Below are positions 19,184-28,366 of a stretch of 64,000 nt of DNA, one piece after another. The position numbers were made by a program, and so were the translations under genes. Source of the stretch: Enterobacter hormaechei subsp. hoffmannii (GTDB taxonomy: Bacteria > Pseudomonadota > Gammaproteobacteria > Enterobacterales > Enterobacteriaceae); NCBI RefSeq assembly GCF_001729745.1, contig NZ_CP017186.1, positions 2,418,001-2,482,000 on the forward strand, written 5' to 3'. Position 1 is the stretch's first letter, and each line of letters begins with the position of its first letter. The notes beneath the pieces were generated by a model that did no database searches, was not told the DNA's origin, and was given only the letters and a program-made list of their open reading frames with translations.

Positions 19184-21370
19184 ATGAATAACATAATAAG
19201 ATTTGCCCCGGCTACACTTACACTCGCCATTCTTTCAACGCTATACCAGAGCGCGCACGCAGCGGAAGATCCTCTCGCCGATGGTGAAACAATGGTCGTT
19301 CAGGCAACCGCTGAAGAGGCCCTAAAGCAACAGCCGGGGGTTTCCATCATCACGGCAAAGGACATAGAAAAGGATCCACCGGTTAACGATCTTTCGGAAA
19401 TTATTCGCAAAATGCCCGGGGTTAACCTCACCGGAAACAGCGCGACAGGCAGTCGTGGTAACAACCGTCAGATCGACATCCGCGGTATGGGGCCAGAGAA
19501 CACGCTGATTCTGATTGACGGTGTGCCGGTGACGTCACGTAACTCGGTGCGCTACAGCTGGCGCGGGGAGCGCGACACCCGCGGGGACACCAACTGGGTT
19601 CCGCCAGAGATGGTTGAGCGTATTGAAGTGCTCCGGGGACCAGCTGCCGCCCGCTATGGTTCGGGGGCTGCCGGCGGCGTCGTCAACATCATTACCAAAC
19701 GCCCGTCCAACGACTGGCACGGCTCCCTCTCCCTGTACACTAACCAGCCTGAAAATGATAAAGAGGGGGCGACGAAACGCGCTAATTTTGATCTGAGCGG
19801 CCCCCTCGCGGGCGATGCGTTAACGATGCGCCTGTACGGGAACATCAACAAAACCGACGCAGATGCTCAGGACATCAACACCGCGCAAAACGGCTCTTAC
19901 GCCGCCGGGCGAGAGGGCGTACGTAACAAGGACATTAATGCCCTGCTCTCCTGGAAACTCACGCCACAGCAGATTATCGATTTCGACTACAGCTACAGCC
20001 GCCAGGGCAATATCTACGCGGGTGATACTCAATACAGCAACAGCAACGTCAGCCCTGACGGTCTGGTGTCGTCCCTGTATGGACACGAAACCAACCGAAT
20101 GTACCGCCAGTCTTATGGCATTACGCACAACGGCATCTGGGACTGGGGTCAGTCAAAGTTCGGGGTTTATTATGAAAAGACCAACAACACCCGACTGGAA
20201 GAAGGCTCTACGGGCAAAGTTGAAGGGATGATCAATAGCGATAAATACGATACCAGCCGGCTGGAGTCATACCGTTCAACGGGTGAACTGAACATTCCTT
20301 TCTTCTGGCTGGTAGAACAGACGCTAACCGTGGGTGCAGAATGGAACCGTGATGAACTGAACGATCCGGCCTCAATGCAGTCGACAAATGTGTCGGGAGA
20401 AGTGATTAACGGCGTTCCCGGCACGGCTTCTGAGCGCAACAGCAAAAACAGCGCTGACCTCACCGGCATCTATCTTGAGGACAATATTGAAGCGCGTCAG
20501 GGCACCAACCTGATCCCAGGGCTCCGCTTTGATTATCACAATCAATTTGGCAGCAACTGGAGTCCGAGCCTGAACCTCTCTCAGGATTTGAGTGACATGT
20601 TCAAGGTTAAAGCGGGTATCGCTCGGGTATTTAAAGCGCCAAACCTGTATCAATCCAGCGAAGGCTATCTGCTTTCCACCCGCGGTAATGGCTGCCCGAA
20701 TAACGTTTCCGAAGGAAGCTGTTATCTGTTAGGTAACCCGGATCTGGATCCGGAAATCAGCGTGAACAAAGAGATCGGCCTGGCCTTTGCCCTGGAAGGC
20801 TACGAGGCTGGAATTACCTGGTTCCGCAATGATTACCAAAACAAGATCGTTTCAGGAACGGACGTGCTGGGGCAGACAAGCAGCGGCGCAAATATCCTGC
20901 AATGGGAGAACGGTGGTAAGGCCGTTGTTGAAGGGCTGGAAGGCAACCTCACCGTCCCTGTTATTCGCGACACGCTAACCTGGCGTACTAATGCGACGTA
21001 TATGATTCAGTCTGAAAGTAAAGACACCGGTAATCCGCTGTCGATTATCCCCAAATATACCGTCAACACCATGCTGGACTGGGAGGTTAACAGCAAGCTT
21101 TCAGCCAACGTAAGCTGGACGATGTACGGCCGCCAGAAGCCCAGAGAAAACGCTGAAATCCGCAAAGAGGAAAATGCGATGTCCAACAGAGAGATCGGCG
21201 CGTATTCCATCGTGGGTATCGGCAGTAACTATCAGCTGACCAAAAACCTGCGCCTGAATGCCGGCATCAGCAACCTCTTTGACAAGCAGATTTACCGTGA
21301 AAATGACGGTGCATCTACCTATAACGAACCGGGCCGCGCCTATTACGCTGGCGTAACCATGTCCTTCTGA
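19184..21370 (+). CDS. TonB-dependent siderophore receptor, FepA/IroN type
   Basis: 728-residue outer-membrane receptor, strongly similar over its length to E. coli FepA (enterobactin), including RGNNRQIDIRGMGPENTLIL and the RGERDTRGDT segment. It has a signal peptide ending AHA, a TonB box ETMVVQAT, a plug domain to about 160, a 22-strand barrel and a C-terminal phenylalanine. Catecholate siderophores are the likely ligand. ATG 19184 is chosen over TTG 19181. It is probably a FepA paralogue, since true fepA normally lies in the ent cluster. It lies between yciB and yciA, where E. coli has nothing. Confidence 0.88.
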   Translation: MNNIIRFAPATLTLAILSTLYQSAHAAEDPLADGETMVVQATAEEALKQQPGVSIITAKDIEKDPPVNDLSEIIRKMPGVNLTGNSATGSRGNNRQIDIRGMGPENTLILIDGVPVTSRNSVRYSWRGERDTRGDTNWVPPEMVERIEVLRGPAAARYGSGAAGGVVNIITKRPSNDWHGSLSLYTNQPENDKEGATKRANFDLSGPLAGDALTMRLYGNINKTDADAQDINTAQNGSYAAGREGVRNKDINALLSWKLTPQQIIDFDYSYSRQGNIYAGDTQYSNSNVSPDGLVSSLYGHETNRMYRQSYGITHNGIWDWGQSKFGVYYEKTNNTRLEEGSTGKVEGMINSDKYDTSRLESYRSTGELNIPFFWLVEQTLTVGAEWNRDELNDPASMQSTNVSGEVINGVPGTASERNSKNSADLTGIYLEDNIEARQGTNLIPGLRFDYHNQFGSNWSPSLNLSQDLSDMFKVKAGIARVFKAPNLYQSSEGYLLSTRGNGCPNNVSEGSCYLLGNPDLDPEISVNKEIGLAFALEGYEAGITWFRNDYQNKIVSGTDVLGQTSSGANILQWENGGKAVVEGLEGNLTVPVIRDTLTWRTNATYMIQSESKDTGNPLSIIPKYTVNTMLDWEVNSKLSANVSWTMYGRQKPRENAEIRKEENAMSNREIGAYSIVGIGSNYQLTKNLRLNAGISNLFDKQIYRENDGASTYNEPGRAYYAGVTMSF

Positions 21371-21468
21371 CCTTCAGGCGCCCGCGCTGCGGGCGCTAAC
21401 CCTATTCTCTCCAGCCAGAAATCATAGTAGCATCCCGCCTGAAGTCTTCAGTTACGAGTTTAAAAACA

Positions 21469-21864
21469 ATGACAACAAATGACGCCCCACAGGGCGAACT
21501 GGTTTTACGCACACTGGCAATGCCTGCGGATACGAATGCCAATGGCGATATTTTTGGCGGCTGGTTAATGTCGCAGATGGATATGGGCGGTGCAATCCTG
21601 GCAAAAGAGATTGCACACGGGCGCGTGGTAACCGTCCGGGTCGATGGCATGACCTTCCTGCGCCCTGTCGCGGTGGGGGACGTGGTGTGCTGTTACGCAC
21701 GCTGCGTAAAACGCGGCAATACGTCTATCTCCATTAACATTGAAGTATGGGTGAAAAAAGTCTCTTCTGAACCGATTGGTCAGCGCTATAAGGCGACGGA
21801 GGCCCTGTTCATCTACGTGGCAGTGGATAGCGACGGTAAGCCCCGCCAGCTCCCACGGAGCTGA
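21469..21864 (+). CDS. yciA: Acyl-CoA thioesterase YciA
   Basis: Hotdog-fold acyl-CoA thioesterase of 131 residues with broad substrate range in E. coli. The family signature NANGDIFGGWLMSQMDMGGA (residues 24-43) holds the catalytic aspartate region. It is convergent with tonB and separated from it by a bidirectional terminator. Confidence 0.96.
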   Translation: MTTNDAPQGELVLRTLAMPADTNANGDIFGGWLMSQMDMGGAILAKEIAHGRVVTVRVDGMTFLRPVAVGDVVCCYARCVKRGNTSISINIEVWVKKVSSEPIGQRYKATEALFIYVAVDSDGKPRQLPRS

Positions 21865-21874
21865 TCCTCAGGTA

Positions 21875-21905
21875 AAAAAAAAGCCTCCTTGCGGAGGCTT
21901 CTTTT
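21875..21905. terminator. Bidirectional terminator between yciA and tonB
   Basis: AAGCCTCC TTGC GGAGGCTT (21881-21900) with a long A-run before and T-rich sequence after. Confidence 0.9.
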
Positions 21906-22626
21906 ATTCCATCTGTGCCCCGCCGTTCAGGCGGAAGACAATATTTACAATCAACCCATTGCCGGGTTTACCGGCTTCATAACGCCACCTGCGCATGGCC
22001 GATTTAACTTCGCGTTCAAACATATTCGCCGGCTGTGCGGACAGGATTTCCACGTTATCCACACGTCCATCAGCCGTAACGTCGAATTTCACCCGTACAC
22101 GCCCTTCAATACGTAACGCCTGAGCACGTGCCGGATACTGCGGCTGGTTACGGCTCAGCGCGCGCGGGCCCGCTGGCGCCGTTACCGTCGGTTTTGTCGC
22201 GGTCGTGGTGTTACTCATCAGCGGACGTGACGGGGCGGCATTTTCAACCAGCTGCGTGGTGCGTGGCTCAACCGGACGCACTTCGCGTTTCGGACGCTCT
22301 TCCACCTTTTTGACCGGCTTGGGTTTTGGCTTCGGCTTAGGTTTCGGCTCTGGCTTATGGATCACCACCGGCGCTTCTTTTGGCGGTTCAGGAATCGGCT
22401 CGGGTTCCGGCTCGGGTTCAACAACGGGCTGTGGCGGCGGCGGCGCAACCTGCGGCGGTTCAAGATCCGCGGGCGATACCATGGTCACAGAAATTGGCTG
22501 CGCTGGCGCTGGCATTTCAATAACCTGATGAACCGAGGTATAGAGCAGACCCGCCACGACAGCACCGTGAATAACGACGGAAAGCAGCGTCGGCCATGGA
22601 AAGCGGCGAGGTAAATCAAGGGTCAT
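21904..22626 (-). CDS. tonB: TonB energy-transducing protein
   Basis: 240-residue inner-membrane-anchored protein that delivers proton-motive force from ExbBD to outer-membrane receptors such as the one encoded 0.5 kb away. It shows a signal anchor (residues about 12-32), a proline-rich periplasmic spacer with Glu-Pro then Lys-Pro repeats, and the C-terminal domain with [18 protein letters not shown]. Start 22626 ([11 protein letters not shown]) matches E. coli; in-frame ATGs upstream at 22635 and 22749 give non-family N-termini. Confidence 0.97.
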   Translation of the reverse strand: MTLDLPRRFPWPTLLSVVIHGAVVAGLLYTSVHQVIEMPAPAQPISVTMVSPADLEPPQVAPPPPQPVVEPEPEPEPIPEPPKEAPVVIHKPEPKPKPKPKPKPVKKVEERPKREVRPVEPRTTQLVENAAPSRPLMSNTTTATKPTVTAPAGPRALSRNQPQYPARAQALRIEGRVRVKFDVTADGRVDNVEILSAQPANMFEREVKSAMRRWRYEAGKPGNGLIVNIVFRLNGGAQME

Positions 22627-22673
22627 CGAAGTCATAATCATCAACGTTAAAAAACCGAACCTCGATTTTAAAT

Positions 22674-22692
22674 GCAAATAGCAATCATATTC
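22674..22692. promoter_or_regulatory. Fur box upstream of tonB
   Basis: GCAAATAGCAATCATATTC matches the Fur consensus at 12 of 19 positions and lies about 50 bp before the tonB start, as in E. coli tonB, where a similar sequence is the operator. Confidence 0.6.
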
Positions 22693-22847
22693 AATAAGAC
22701 ACTTTGTCCTGGCGCAATTTAAGCGTATAAGAGGGCAAAAAAGGGGCATCCAGATCAGGGTTTTAACATTGTTATTATCTTTACATTGCAGTCATTTGTG
22801 CTTTCACATAACGTAAATGTCACTTTTACCGGTTAAGGAGCTTTGCC

Positions 22848-23144
22848 GTGCTTTATGTGATTTACGCTGAAGATGTACCTGATTCTCTGGAAAAACGTCT
22901 TTCCGTTCGCCCTGCCCATCTGGCGCGTTTACAGCTGCTACAGGATGAAGGTCGGTTGCTGACCGCAGGCCCGATGCCTGCCGTTGACAGCAACGATCCG
23001 GGCGCGGCGGGTTTTACCGGCTCCACGGTGATTGCCGAGTTTGAATCTCTGGAAGCCGCGCAGGCCTGGGCAGAAGCAGACCCGTACGTCGCAGCCGGCG
23101 TGTACGAGAAAGTCGCGGTTCGCCCGTATAAAAAAGTGTTCTGA
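22848..23144 (+). CDS. yciI: YciI family protein
   Basis: 98-residue ferredoxin-like-fold protein ([17 protein letters not shown]...). The family includes dehydrochlorinase-like enzymes, but the role of YciI in enterobacteria is unknown. It starts at GTG 22848 behind TAAGGAG. It is the last chromosomal gene before the prophage; its terminator forms attL. Confidence 0.95.
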   Translation: MLYVIYAEDVPDSLEKRLSVRPAHLARLQLLQDEGRLLTAGPMPAVDSNDPGAAGFTGSTVIAEFESLEAAQAWAEADPYVAAGVYEKVAVRPYKKVF

Positions 23145-23148
23145 AATG

Positions 23149-23166
23149 AAAGGCTCCCTCAGGAGC
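23149..23166. repeat. attL core, overlapping the yciI terminator
   Basis: AAAGGCTCCCTCAGGAGC, one mismatch from the attR copy at 54195-54212. With the following TTTTT it forms a GGCTCC/GGAGCT hairpin that can terminate yciI. Confidence 0.7.
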
Positions 23167-23215
23167 TTTTTGAAACGCTTTAACGCAATGAAATAAAAGG
23201 ATTTATTTCATTCAA

Positions 23216-23234
23216 TGTCCACACATTGACCACA
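23216..23234. promoter_or_regulatory. Integrase arm-site pair on the attL side
   Basis: TGTCCACA (23216-23223) and TGACCACA (23227-23234) are direct repeats 11 bp apart. The same spacing and word occur at the end of int (54089 and 54100). The word is the complement of the TGTGGACA arm sequence reported for P2 integrase, as I remember it. Confidence 0.6.
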
Positions 23235-23243
23235 TTGACATTG

Positions 23244-23267
23244 AAGCCCCGCATTTGCGGGGTTTTT
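23244..23267 (+). terminator. Terminator at the left prophage end
   Basis: AAGCCCCGCATTTGCGGGGTTTTT. In the circular phage genome this would lie downstream of int across attP, so it may end int transcription. Confidence 0.75.
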
Positions 23268-23510
23268 GTCTTTATGTTGTGATGAAAAAAGAGGAATGGT
23301 CAATGCACATAAATCTCAGTGAAATGTGTAAAAATCAGAGAGTTGCTATACCAGCGAGAGGGCGATTACTAACTATCATTTACTAAAAATGTGTTGTCGA
23401 CCCCAACATTAATCTCAAGAGCAATCTTATCAGATTGTATTGTTTCATTTTTTCTTGATGGGAGTTAATGTATAACTCGAAATTCCCCGATTTAAAAAGG
23501 ATTGATTAAC
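23268..23510. other. A+T-rich prophage-end region before a cargo gene
   Basis: No gene is seen. It must carry the promoter of the small + strand gene at 23511; TATAAC at 23471-23476 could be its -10, but no well-spaced -35 was found. Confidence 0.3.
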
Positions 23511-23771
23511 ATGTCTATCAATGAAAGCGAAATTACTGTTGGTGGAGTTTACAAAACTCCTAACAATCAAGAGCGCGTAGTCGTAGCAATCGAGGACGAT
23601 ATAGTTAAATACTCTCCTCGAGGAGGAAACGTTCAGAATCCATTTGATCAAATGCAGAAATCCAAAAAGGCTACTTTTGCAGACGCATGTTCTGAAAAGA
23701 TTGCAGATATGCCCCAAGAGGAATTTGATGAAATTGAATCTTTTTTTAAGGGTAGAGGATTAATCAATTAA
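23511..23771 (+). CDS. Hypothetical small cargo protein beside attL
   Basis: 86 residues, MSINESEITVGGVYKTPNNQERVVVAIEDD, acidic at the C-terminus (PQEEFDEIESFF). It is not recognised. The open frame starts at TTG 23502, but ATG 23511 gives a sensible N-terminus. Base composition is A+T-rich and the strand is opposite to the late genes, typical of a moron carried at the prophage edge. A short beta-rich N-terminal half (GGVYKTPNNQERVVVAI) is all that can be said. Confidence 0.6.
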   Translation: MSINESEITVGGVYKTPNNQERVVVAIEDDIVKYSPRGGNVQNPFDQMQKSKKATFADACSEKIADMPQEEFDEIESFFKGRGLIN

Positions 23772-23944
23772 TAGTTGACCCGAACTGACTTGAAATGAAT
23801 AATTTCTTTTTAACGTTATGATTATAAAAACAATTTTCTTTCAATTAAATTGCCGCAAACTTGACTTGTCGTATGATTGCAATGCCTCTTTGGCATACTT
23901 TGTAAAGTCATAGAGTTAAGTTCAGCGCCTCAATTAGATTATGA

Positions 23945-23968
23945 AAAAGCCCCGCAGTTGCGGGGCTA
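23945..23968 (-). terminator. Terminator of the ogr/late tail operon
   Basis: On the - strand AGCCCCGCAACTGCGGGGCT followed by TTTT. The region 23772-23944 before it is A+T-rich and shows nothing else. Confidence 0.8.
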
Positions 23969-23976
23969 TCTTTTGG

Positions 23977-24198
23977 TCACTGCCAGTGAATCTGTTGCTG
24001 GCCTGACGTTGTCGGATGCGGAGGTGCAGGCACTACCTCACCTGGGGAAACGATAAAGCGTTCGACCGTTTCAGAAGTGACAAATGTGCTACTGCAGTTG
24101 ATATTTGTGCACTGATGATAACGCTCTTTGGTCGTGTCAGAGAAATAGCGGCTAGTGCGAGCGTGTGCAGCAAAGTGGCATTTTGGACAGTGAAACAT
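23977..24198 (-). CDS. ogr: Late transcription activator Ogr
   Basis: 73-residue zinc-binding activator of P2-type late promoters, MFHCPKCHFAAHARTSRYFSD..., with C4, C7, C30 and C35 as metal ligands. Very similar to P2 Ogr. Start 24198 is used because an ATG 9 bp upstream adds residues absent from the family. It works by contacting RNA polymerase alpha at TGT-N12-ACA sites; one such site is seen before FI. Confidence 0.95.
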   Translation of the reverse strand: MFHCPKCHFAAHARTSRYFSDTTKERYHQCTNINCSSTFVTSETVERFIVSPGEVVPAPPHPTTSGQQQIHWQ

Positions 24199-24274
24199 GG
24201 CGAGCACCTCTTTTAATTTCCGATGCGCTAATTTTAACCATTAAATCCTTGCATAACAAACACTTAAATCATAA

Positions 24275-25444
24275 TTATTGATTTAACTCCTCGCTTTCAT
24301 ACTCCACATCCGAAACCTTAACCTCAAGCTCTAAGCCCGTCGTGTAGCCGTTCCCGTTAAGGTTATGCACCACCCGACTGATTATCCAAGCCTGCTCGTC
24401 TATAACGCGCTTAAAGCCTCTAACCGCCACAGGCGTTTCAGGAAATAAATCAGCACGGCCAAACGCCAGCGAGATTGAAAACTCCGCAACCCCTCGCTGT
24501 AACTTGTCCCACTTTGCCTGAGCAGCGCGCATGGCCTGCGCCTTTGTCGCGTAGATGGTCGTGAGCTCCAGTACGTTGTCAGACTCACCGACCATGTACT
24601 CGCCCTCGCGCGCTTCCTGCTCCTTTTTAGCTTTGGGCTTTGCCGTGGCTTTGGTGGCCTTTGGGTGCTGCAGCGCGCGTAAGTGCTGCTCTTTGGGCTT
24701 ACGCTTAAGCTTGACCTTTTGCTTTTGCGGCTTCGGGTCTTTGGTGTGCAGCCATTTAGCCGTAACGCCGGTATAGGCTTCGCGGTCAGCAATCGCAAAC
24801 TGGTGCCGGTCGCCGTCGCCGCGCTCTAAGGTCATCAGCGGAATGGTCCTGCCACTGGCCGTCATGCCGCTCCCGGCTTTCAGGAGCAGCAGTTTTCCCG
24901 CTTTTACCGACACCGCCGCACCGTTAAGGTCAGCCAAACGGGAAAGAAACACCGCGTCGGATTCCTGAGTCTGGTCAATGTGAGGTACTGGGATCGCTTT
25001 CAGCGTGTCGGCCACGCTGGCCTCCAGTTTATTGCGCGCCGCGATGGTCTCAACAATGACGCCGAGCGTGGTGCCGTGCCATGACTGTTCCCTGCGGGAG
25101 TTCAGCGACCCGCGAAAATCAGCGCTGCGCCCCCGGATGGTCAGCATATCAGGCGCGCCCCGGTGCTCGATTTCATCGACCGTAAAGGTGCCTTTTTTTA
25201 TCAGGGCGCTATCCTGCCAGCCAAGCCACAGCGTTAACGTTGCGCCACGCGGGGGCAGTGCAATTTGCCCGTCGGCGTCATCGAGCTCGATATCGAGCTG
25301 GTCGGCCTCGAATCCGCGATTGTCTGTCATGGTCAGGCTGATTAGCCTGTCGCTAAAATCCTGCGTAATATCTTCGTTATCCTGCTTGAGCATAAATGCC
25401 GGGGCAATCTTTGCACCAGCCTGAATATTCATACCCGTAATCAT
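24275..25444 (-). CDS. D: Phage tail protein gpD (baseplate hub)
   Basis: 389-residue late control/baseplate hub protein, the P2 gpD family. The N-terminal half holds the hub fold (LISLTMTDNRGFEADQLDIELDD). A lysine-rich linker at about 235-280 precedes the C-terminal part. The start overlaps the stop of U by 4 bp (ATGA). Confidence 0.93.
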   Translation of the reverse strand: MITGMNIQAGAKIAPAFMLKQDNEDITQDFSDRLISLTMTDNRGFEADQLDIELDDADGQIALPPRGATLTLWLGWQDSALIKKGTFTVDEIEHRGAPDMLTIRGRSADFRGSLNSRREQSWHGTTLGVIVETIAARNKLEASVADTLKAIPVPHIDQTQESDAVFLSRLADLNGAAVSVKAGKLLLLKAGSGMTASGRTIPLMTLERGDGDRHQFAIADREAYTGVTAKWLHTKDPKPQKQKVKLKRKPKEQHLRALQHPKATKATAKPKAKKEQEAREGEYMVGESDNVLELTTIYATKAQAMRAAQAKWDKLQRGVAEFSISLAFGRADLFPETPVAVRGFKRVIDEQAWIISRVVHNLNGNGYTTGLELEVKVSDVEYESEELNQ

Positions 25445-25905
25445 CCCGCCAGCCCTCCCAGCCAGTTACCGGCAGACGTGACCAGATTGTCAGCCTGCGT
25501 TTTCAGGTCGCCGTAAATTGCCGCGAGCGACTCATCGACCCGTTTCAGCGAGAGGCTAAACTCGATTTTTCTGGCCGCGCCGTCGCTGAATAATTCGCTG
25601 TGCGTATGGCTCACCTTATCGATGACATACATGCCGTGGATCATGCCCGTTCCGTCAATCAGCGGCCACGCCCTACCTTCGTCGGCCATCAGCTCGATGG
25701 CGGTCAGTGACAGACGGCCGCCGGTGATTTCCGGGTACAGCACGCCCGACAGCGTGCGCGAGGTTTCCCCCTCCCCGAGAAACTGATAGGCCGGGGGTTT
25801 GCCGGTGCGGTCATTTGACGCCCAGCGGTACTCTTTCGAATACTGCATTGACTGATGCTGCAGCGTACGTCGTTCAAACACAAATAAACCTAAAACCATT
25901 AACAT
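25441..25905 (-). CDS. U: Phage tail protein gpU
   Basis: 154-residue P2 GpU-family tail completion protein (MLMVLGLFVFERRTLQHQSMQYSKEYRWAS). It lies between T and D as in P2. It is needed for tail assembly at the baseplate/tube end in P2. Confidence 0.93.
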   Translation of the reverse strand: MLMVLGLFVFERRTLQHQSMQYSKEYRWASNDRTGKPPAYQFLGEGETSRTLSGVLYPEITGGRLSLTAIELMADEGRAWPLIDGTGMIHGMYVIDKVSHTHSELFSDGAARKIEFSLSLKRVDESLAAIYGDLKTQADNLVTSAGNWLGGLAG

Positions 25906-25915
25906 GCTTTAGCCC

Positions 25916-28366
25916 TCATCCATCGTGACGCATACTTGAGCGCTGACGCGCACGGTTTTGCTGGTCGAGTCTTTCGACAGCTTCGCGGAGCTGCCGGTCA
26001 AGGTCTGTACCCGGTGCGATGCCACCATGTAGGGTGATGTTATATTCTGGCTTGCTCTGGTCTACGTAGGTCTTCCCGGCAGGAACCGGCACAGGGTGAT
26101 ACCACTGAGAATCGCCAAATAACGGCGTTGGTCTGATAGCGGACTCTTTACCCGATCCCGTTGCGGCATTGGCTTTTGCGGCTTTCTGGTCAAGGTCGCT
26201 CGACTCTTTATTGATTACCCCGAGCTTCTCCAGTAACCAGTTAACGCCGCCGCGCAGTTTGTTAAAACTATTGAGCGGTAACATCAGCGCGTCGGCCAGT
26301 GCCTTACCGAACAACACCCCCGCATTTTTGCAGCTGTCGAGCGTCTCCTGCGTTGCCTTAACCGGCGCTATCAGCTTAGTGAACCACTGCCAGACCCCGC
26401 GCAGTTTTTCAATGATGGAATCAAACACCGGCGCGAGCGGCGAGAAGATTTCAGCCACCGGCGCAAAGGCCGCTTTAAGCCCCTCCACCACGCCCGAGAA
26501 GAATGTGCTGATGGGCTCCCAGTATTTACGGATGAGCAGCGCACCGGCCACCACGGCAGCGACCACAGCGACCACCGGCAGACTGATTGCCCCTAATGCC
26601 GCGACAATGGCACTTCCGGCAGTAGTGAAAACGACGCTCAGCATGCCAGCAGCAGCGATAATCGCGTTTATCCCTGCAATGACAGGCCATGCAATCAGAC
26701 CAATCCCGCCGAGCACCCCAACCAGTGCCAGCCCACCGGCGACAAGGTTAAACAGGGTTTGCGTCAGTTCTGGATTCGCTTTAGCCCATGCAGCCACCTT
26801 GCCGAGCCAGTTGGTCGCGGAAACCGTCAGGCGGCGCAGTGCTGAATCTTCTTTTTCGAAAACCTCAATCTGCAGGTCTTCCCATGCCGACTGCAGGTTT
26901 TTCAGATCGCCGTCGAGGTTGTCCGTCTGGATTTTCGCAATGTGCTCGGTCGTGCCTTGAGAATCCCGGATTTGCTGGCGCTTATTGTCGAGCGAGCCAT
27001 CACCGGCAGCGGCGACGAGTTTAATCGCCCCCTTCATGGCCTCTTCACCAAAGATGACTTTCAGGTATTCGCCCTGCTCCGCCGTACCGAGTTTGTTTTT
27101 CGCAAAGGACTTGTGAATATCTTTGAGGATTTTCTCGACCGGCAGCATGTTCCCTTTTGAGTCTCGGGTTTTCACGCCTAATTCTGAAATGGCCTCAACG
27201 GCCTTACCCATAGGAGCCTGCAGACGGTTGAAAATGGCACTCGCGCCCGTACCGGCCATCGAGCCTTTAATCCCGTTATCAGCCAGAATGCCGAGCATGG
27301 CGGTCGTGTCTTCGATGCTCGCCCCTGCAGCCTCGGCAATTGGCGCAACATATTTCATCGCCTCGCCCAGCTCGACGAGGCCGGTGTTTGATGACGTAAA
27401 GCCTTTCGTCATCACATCCGCGACACGCTCAATCTCGGTGGTCGGCAGGTTAAATGCCGACTGCATGTTAGTGATAATGTCGGCGGCTTCTGCGATATCC
27501 ACGTCGGCCGCGAGGCTCAGGTTTACGGTCGAACCGGTCGCAGCCAGCACGTCATCGGCGTTATAGCCCGAGCGTGCGAGCGTGGTCTGCGTGCGCGCTA
27601 CATCCCCCGGCGAAAAGGCGGTTGTCGCACCGATATCACGCGCCTGTTGACGAATGGCCGCGAGCTTATCGTCGCCCTTATCAAGCCCGAGGATCGCCTG
27701 CGTGCCTGACATCTGCTTATCAAAACCGATACCCGGCGCAATAAAGCGTGACGCACCATAAAGCCCGGCGGTCGCCACCCCGACGCCCACCATCCCGGCA
27801 TTACGCGCACCGGCGGCGAGCTGTTGCCCGGATTCATAGCGGCTTTTTACCGCGCTGAGTCTGGCCTGTTGCTGACTGACGCGCGCCAGTGCATCACGTT
27901 GCCGGTTAAGCTGCGCGGTTGTTTCGCTGATGCTGGATTTCAGACGGCGCTCATCCGCCGACAGCGTGCGGGTGTTTATGCCAGCCTGCGCGAGCTCGGT
28001 GCGCTGGCGCTGTACCGACTGCCTCAGCCCGTTATATTTGAGCTGCAGGTCAGCGGCGGATTTCTTTGCCGCCTCCATCGCGCGCGCCTGCGCGTTAGTG
28101 GGGTTTTCGGTGTTTTTAAACTGGACGGCCAGCGCTGCGGCCTCCTGTTTCGCTTTGTTAAGCGACTTACCGGTCACGGCAAGCTGTGCGCTCGCTTTCC
28201 TGAATCCGTCAATTCGGGACGCCTGCGCATTCAGATCGCGCAGGCTGTTTTGAGAAGTGCGGATATCGCCAGCAAGGGATTTACTGGCGTTCTGGATAGC
28301 TTTGAGCGGTCGGCTTGCCCGGTCTACTGCGTTAAGCAGCACCTCAAGTCTGACGTTATTGCTCAT
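25916..28366 (-). CDS. T: Tail tape measure protein gpT
   Basis: 816-residue tape measure protein. It has coiled-coil-rich ends (repeated Gln/Ala/Lys/Arg heptads in residues about 1-190), a conserved TP901-type core (GTGASAIFNRLQAPMGKAVEA) and a hydrophobic stretch around 540-620 with several glycine/alanine-rich helices. Its length sets tail length. Its start lies inside the frameshifted E' reading. Confidence 0.95.
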   Translation of the reverse strand: MSNNVRLEVLLNAVDRASRPLKAIQNASKSLAGDIRTSQNSLRDLNAQASRIDGFRKASAQLAVTGKSLNKAKQEAAALAVQFKNTENPTNAQARAMEAAKKSAADLQLKYNGLRQSVQRQRTELAQAGINTRTLSADERRLKSSISETTAQLNRQRDALARVSQQQARLSAVKSRYESGQQLAAGARNAGMVGVGVATAGLYGASRFIAPGIGFDKQMSGTQAILGLDKGDDKLAAIRQQARDIGATTAFSPGDVARTQTTLARSGYNADDVLAATGSTVNLSLAADVDIAEAADIITNMQSAFNLPTTEIERVADVMTKGFTSSNTGLVELGEAMKYVAPIAEAAGASIEDTTAMLGILADNGIKGSMAGTGASAIFNRLQAPMGKAVEAISELGVKTRDSKGNMLPVEKILKDIHKSFAKNKLGTAEQGEYLKVIFGEEAMKGAIKLVAAAGDGSLDNKRQQIRDSQGTTEHIAKIQTDNLDGDLKNLQSAWEDLQIEVFEKEDSALRRLTVSATNWLGKVAAWAKANPELTQTLFNLVAGGLALVGVLGGIGLIAWPVIAGINAIIAAAGMLSVVFTTAGSAIVAALGAISLPVVAVVAAVVAGALLIRKYWEPISTFFSGVVEGLKAAFAPVAEIFSPLAPVFDSIIEKLRGVWQWFTKLIAPVKATQETLDSCKNAGVLFGKALADALMLPLNSFNKLRGGVNWLLEKLGVINKESSDLDQKAAKANAATGSGKESAIRPTPLFGDSQWYHPVPVPAGKTYVDQSKPEYNITLHGGIAPGTDLDRQLREAVERLDQQNRARQRSSMRHDG

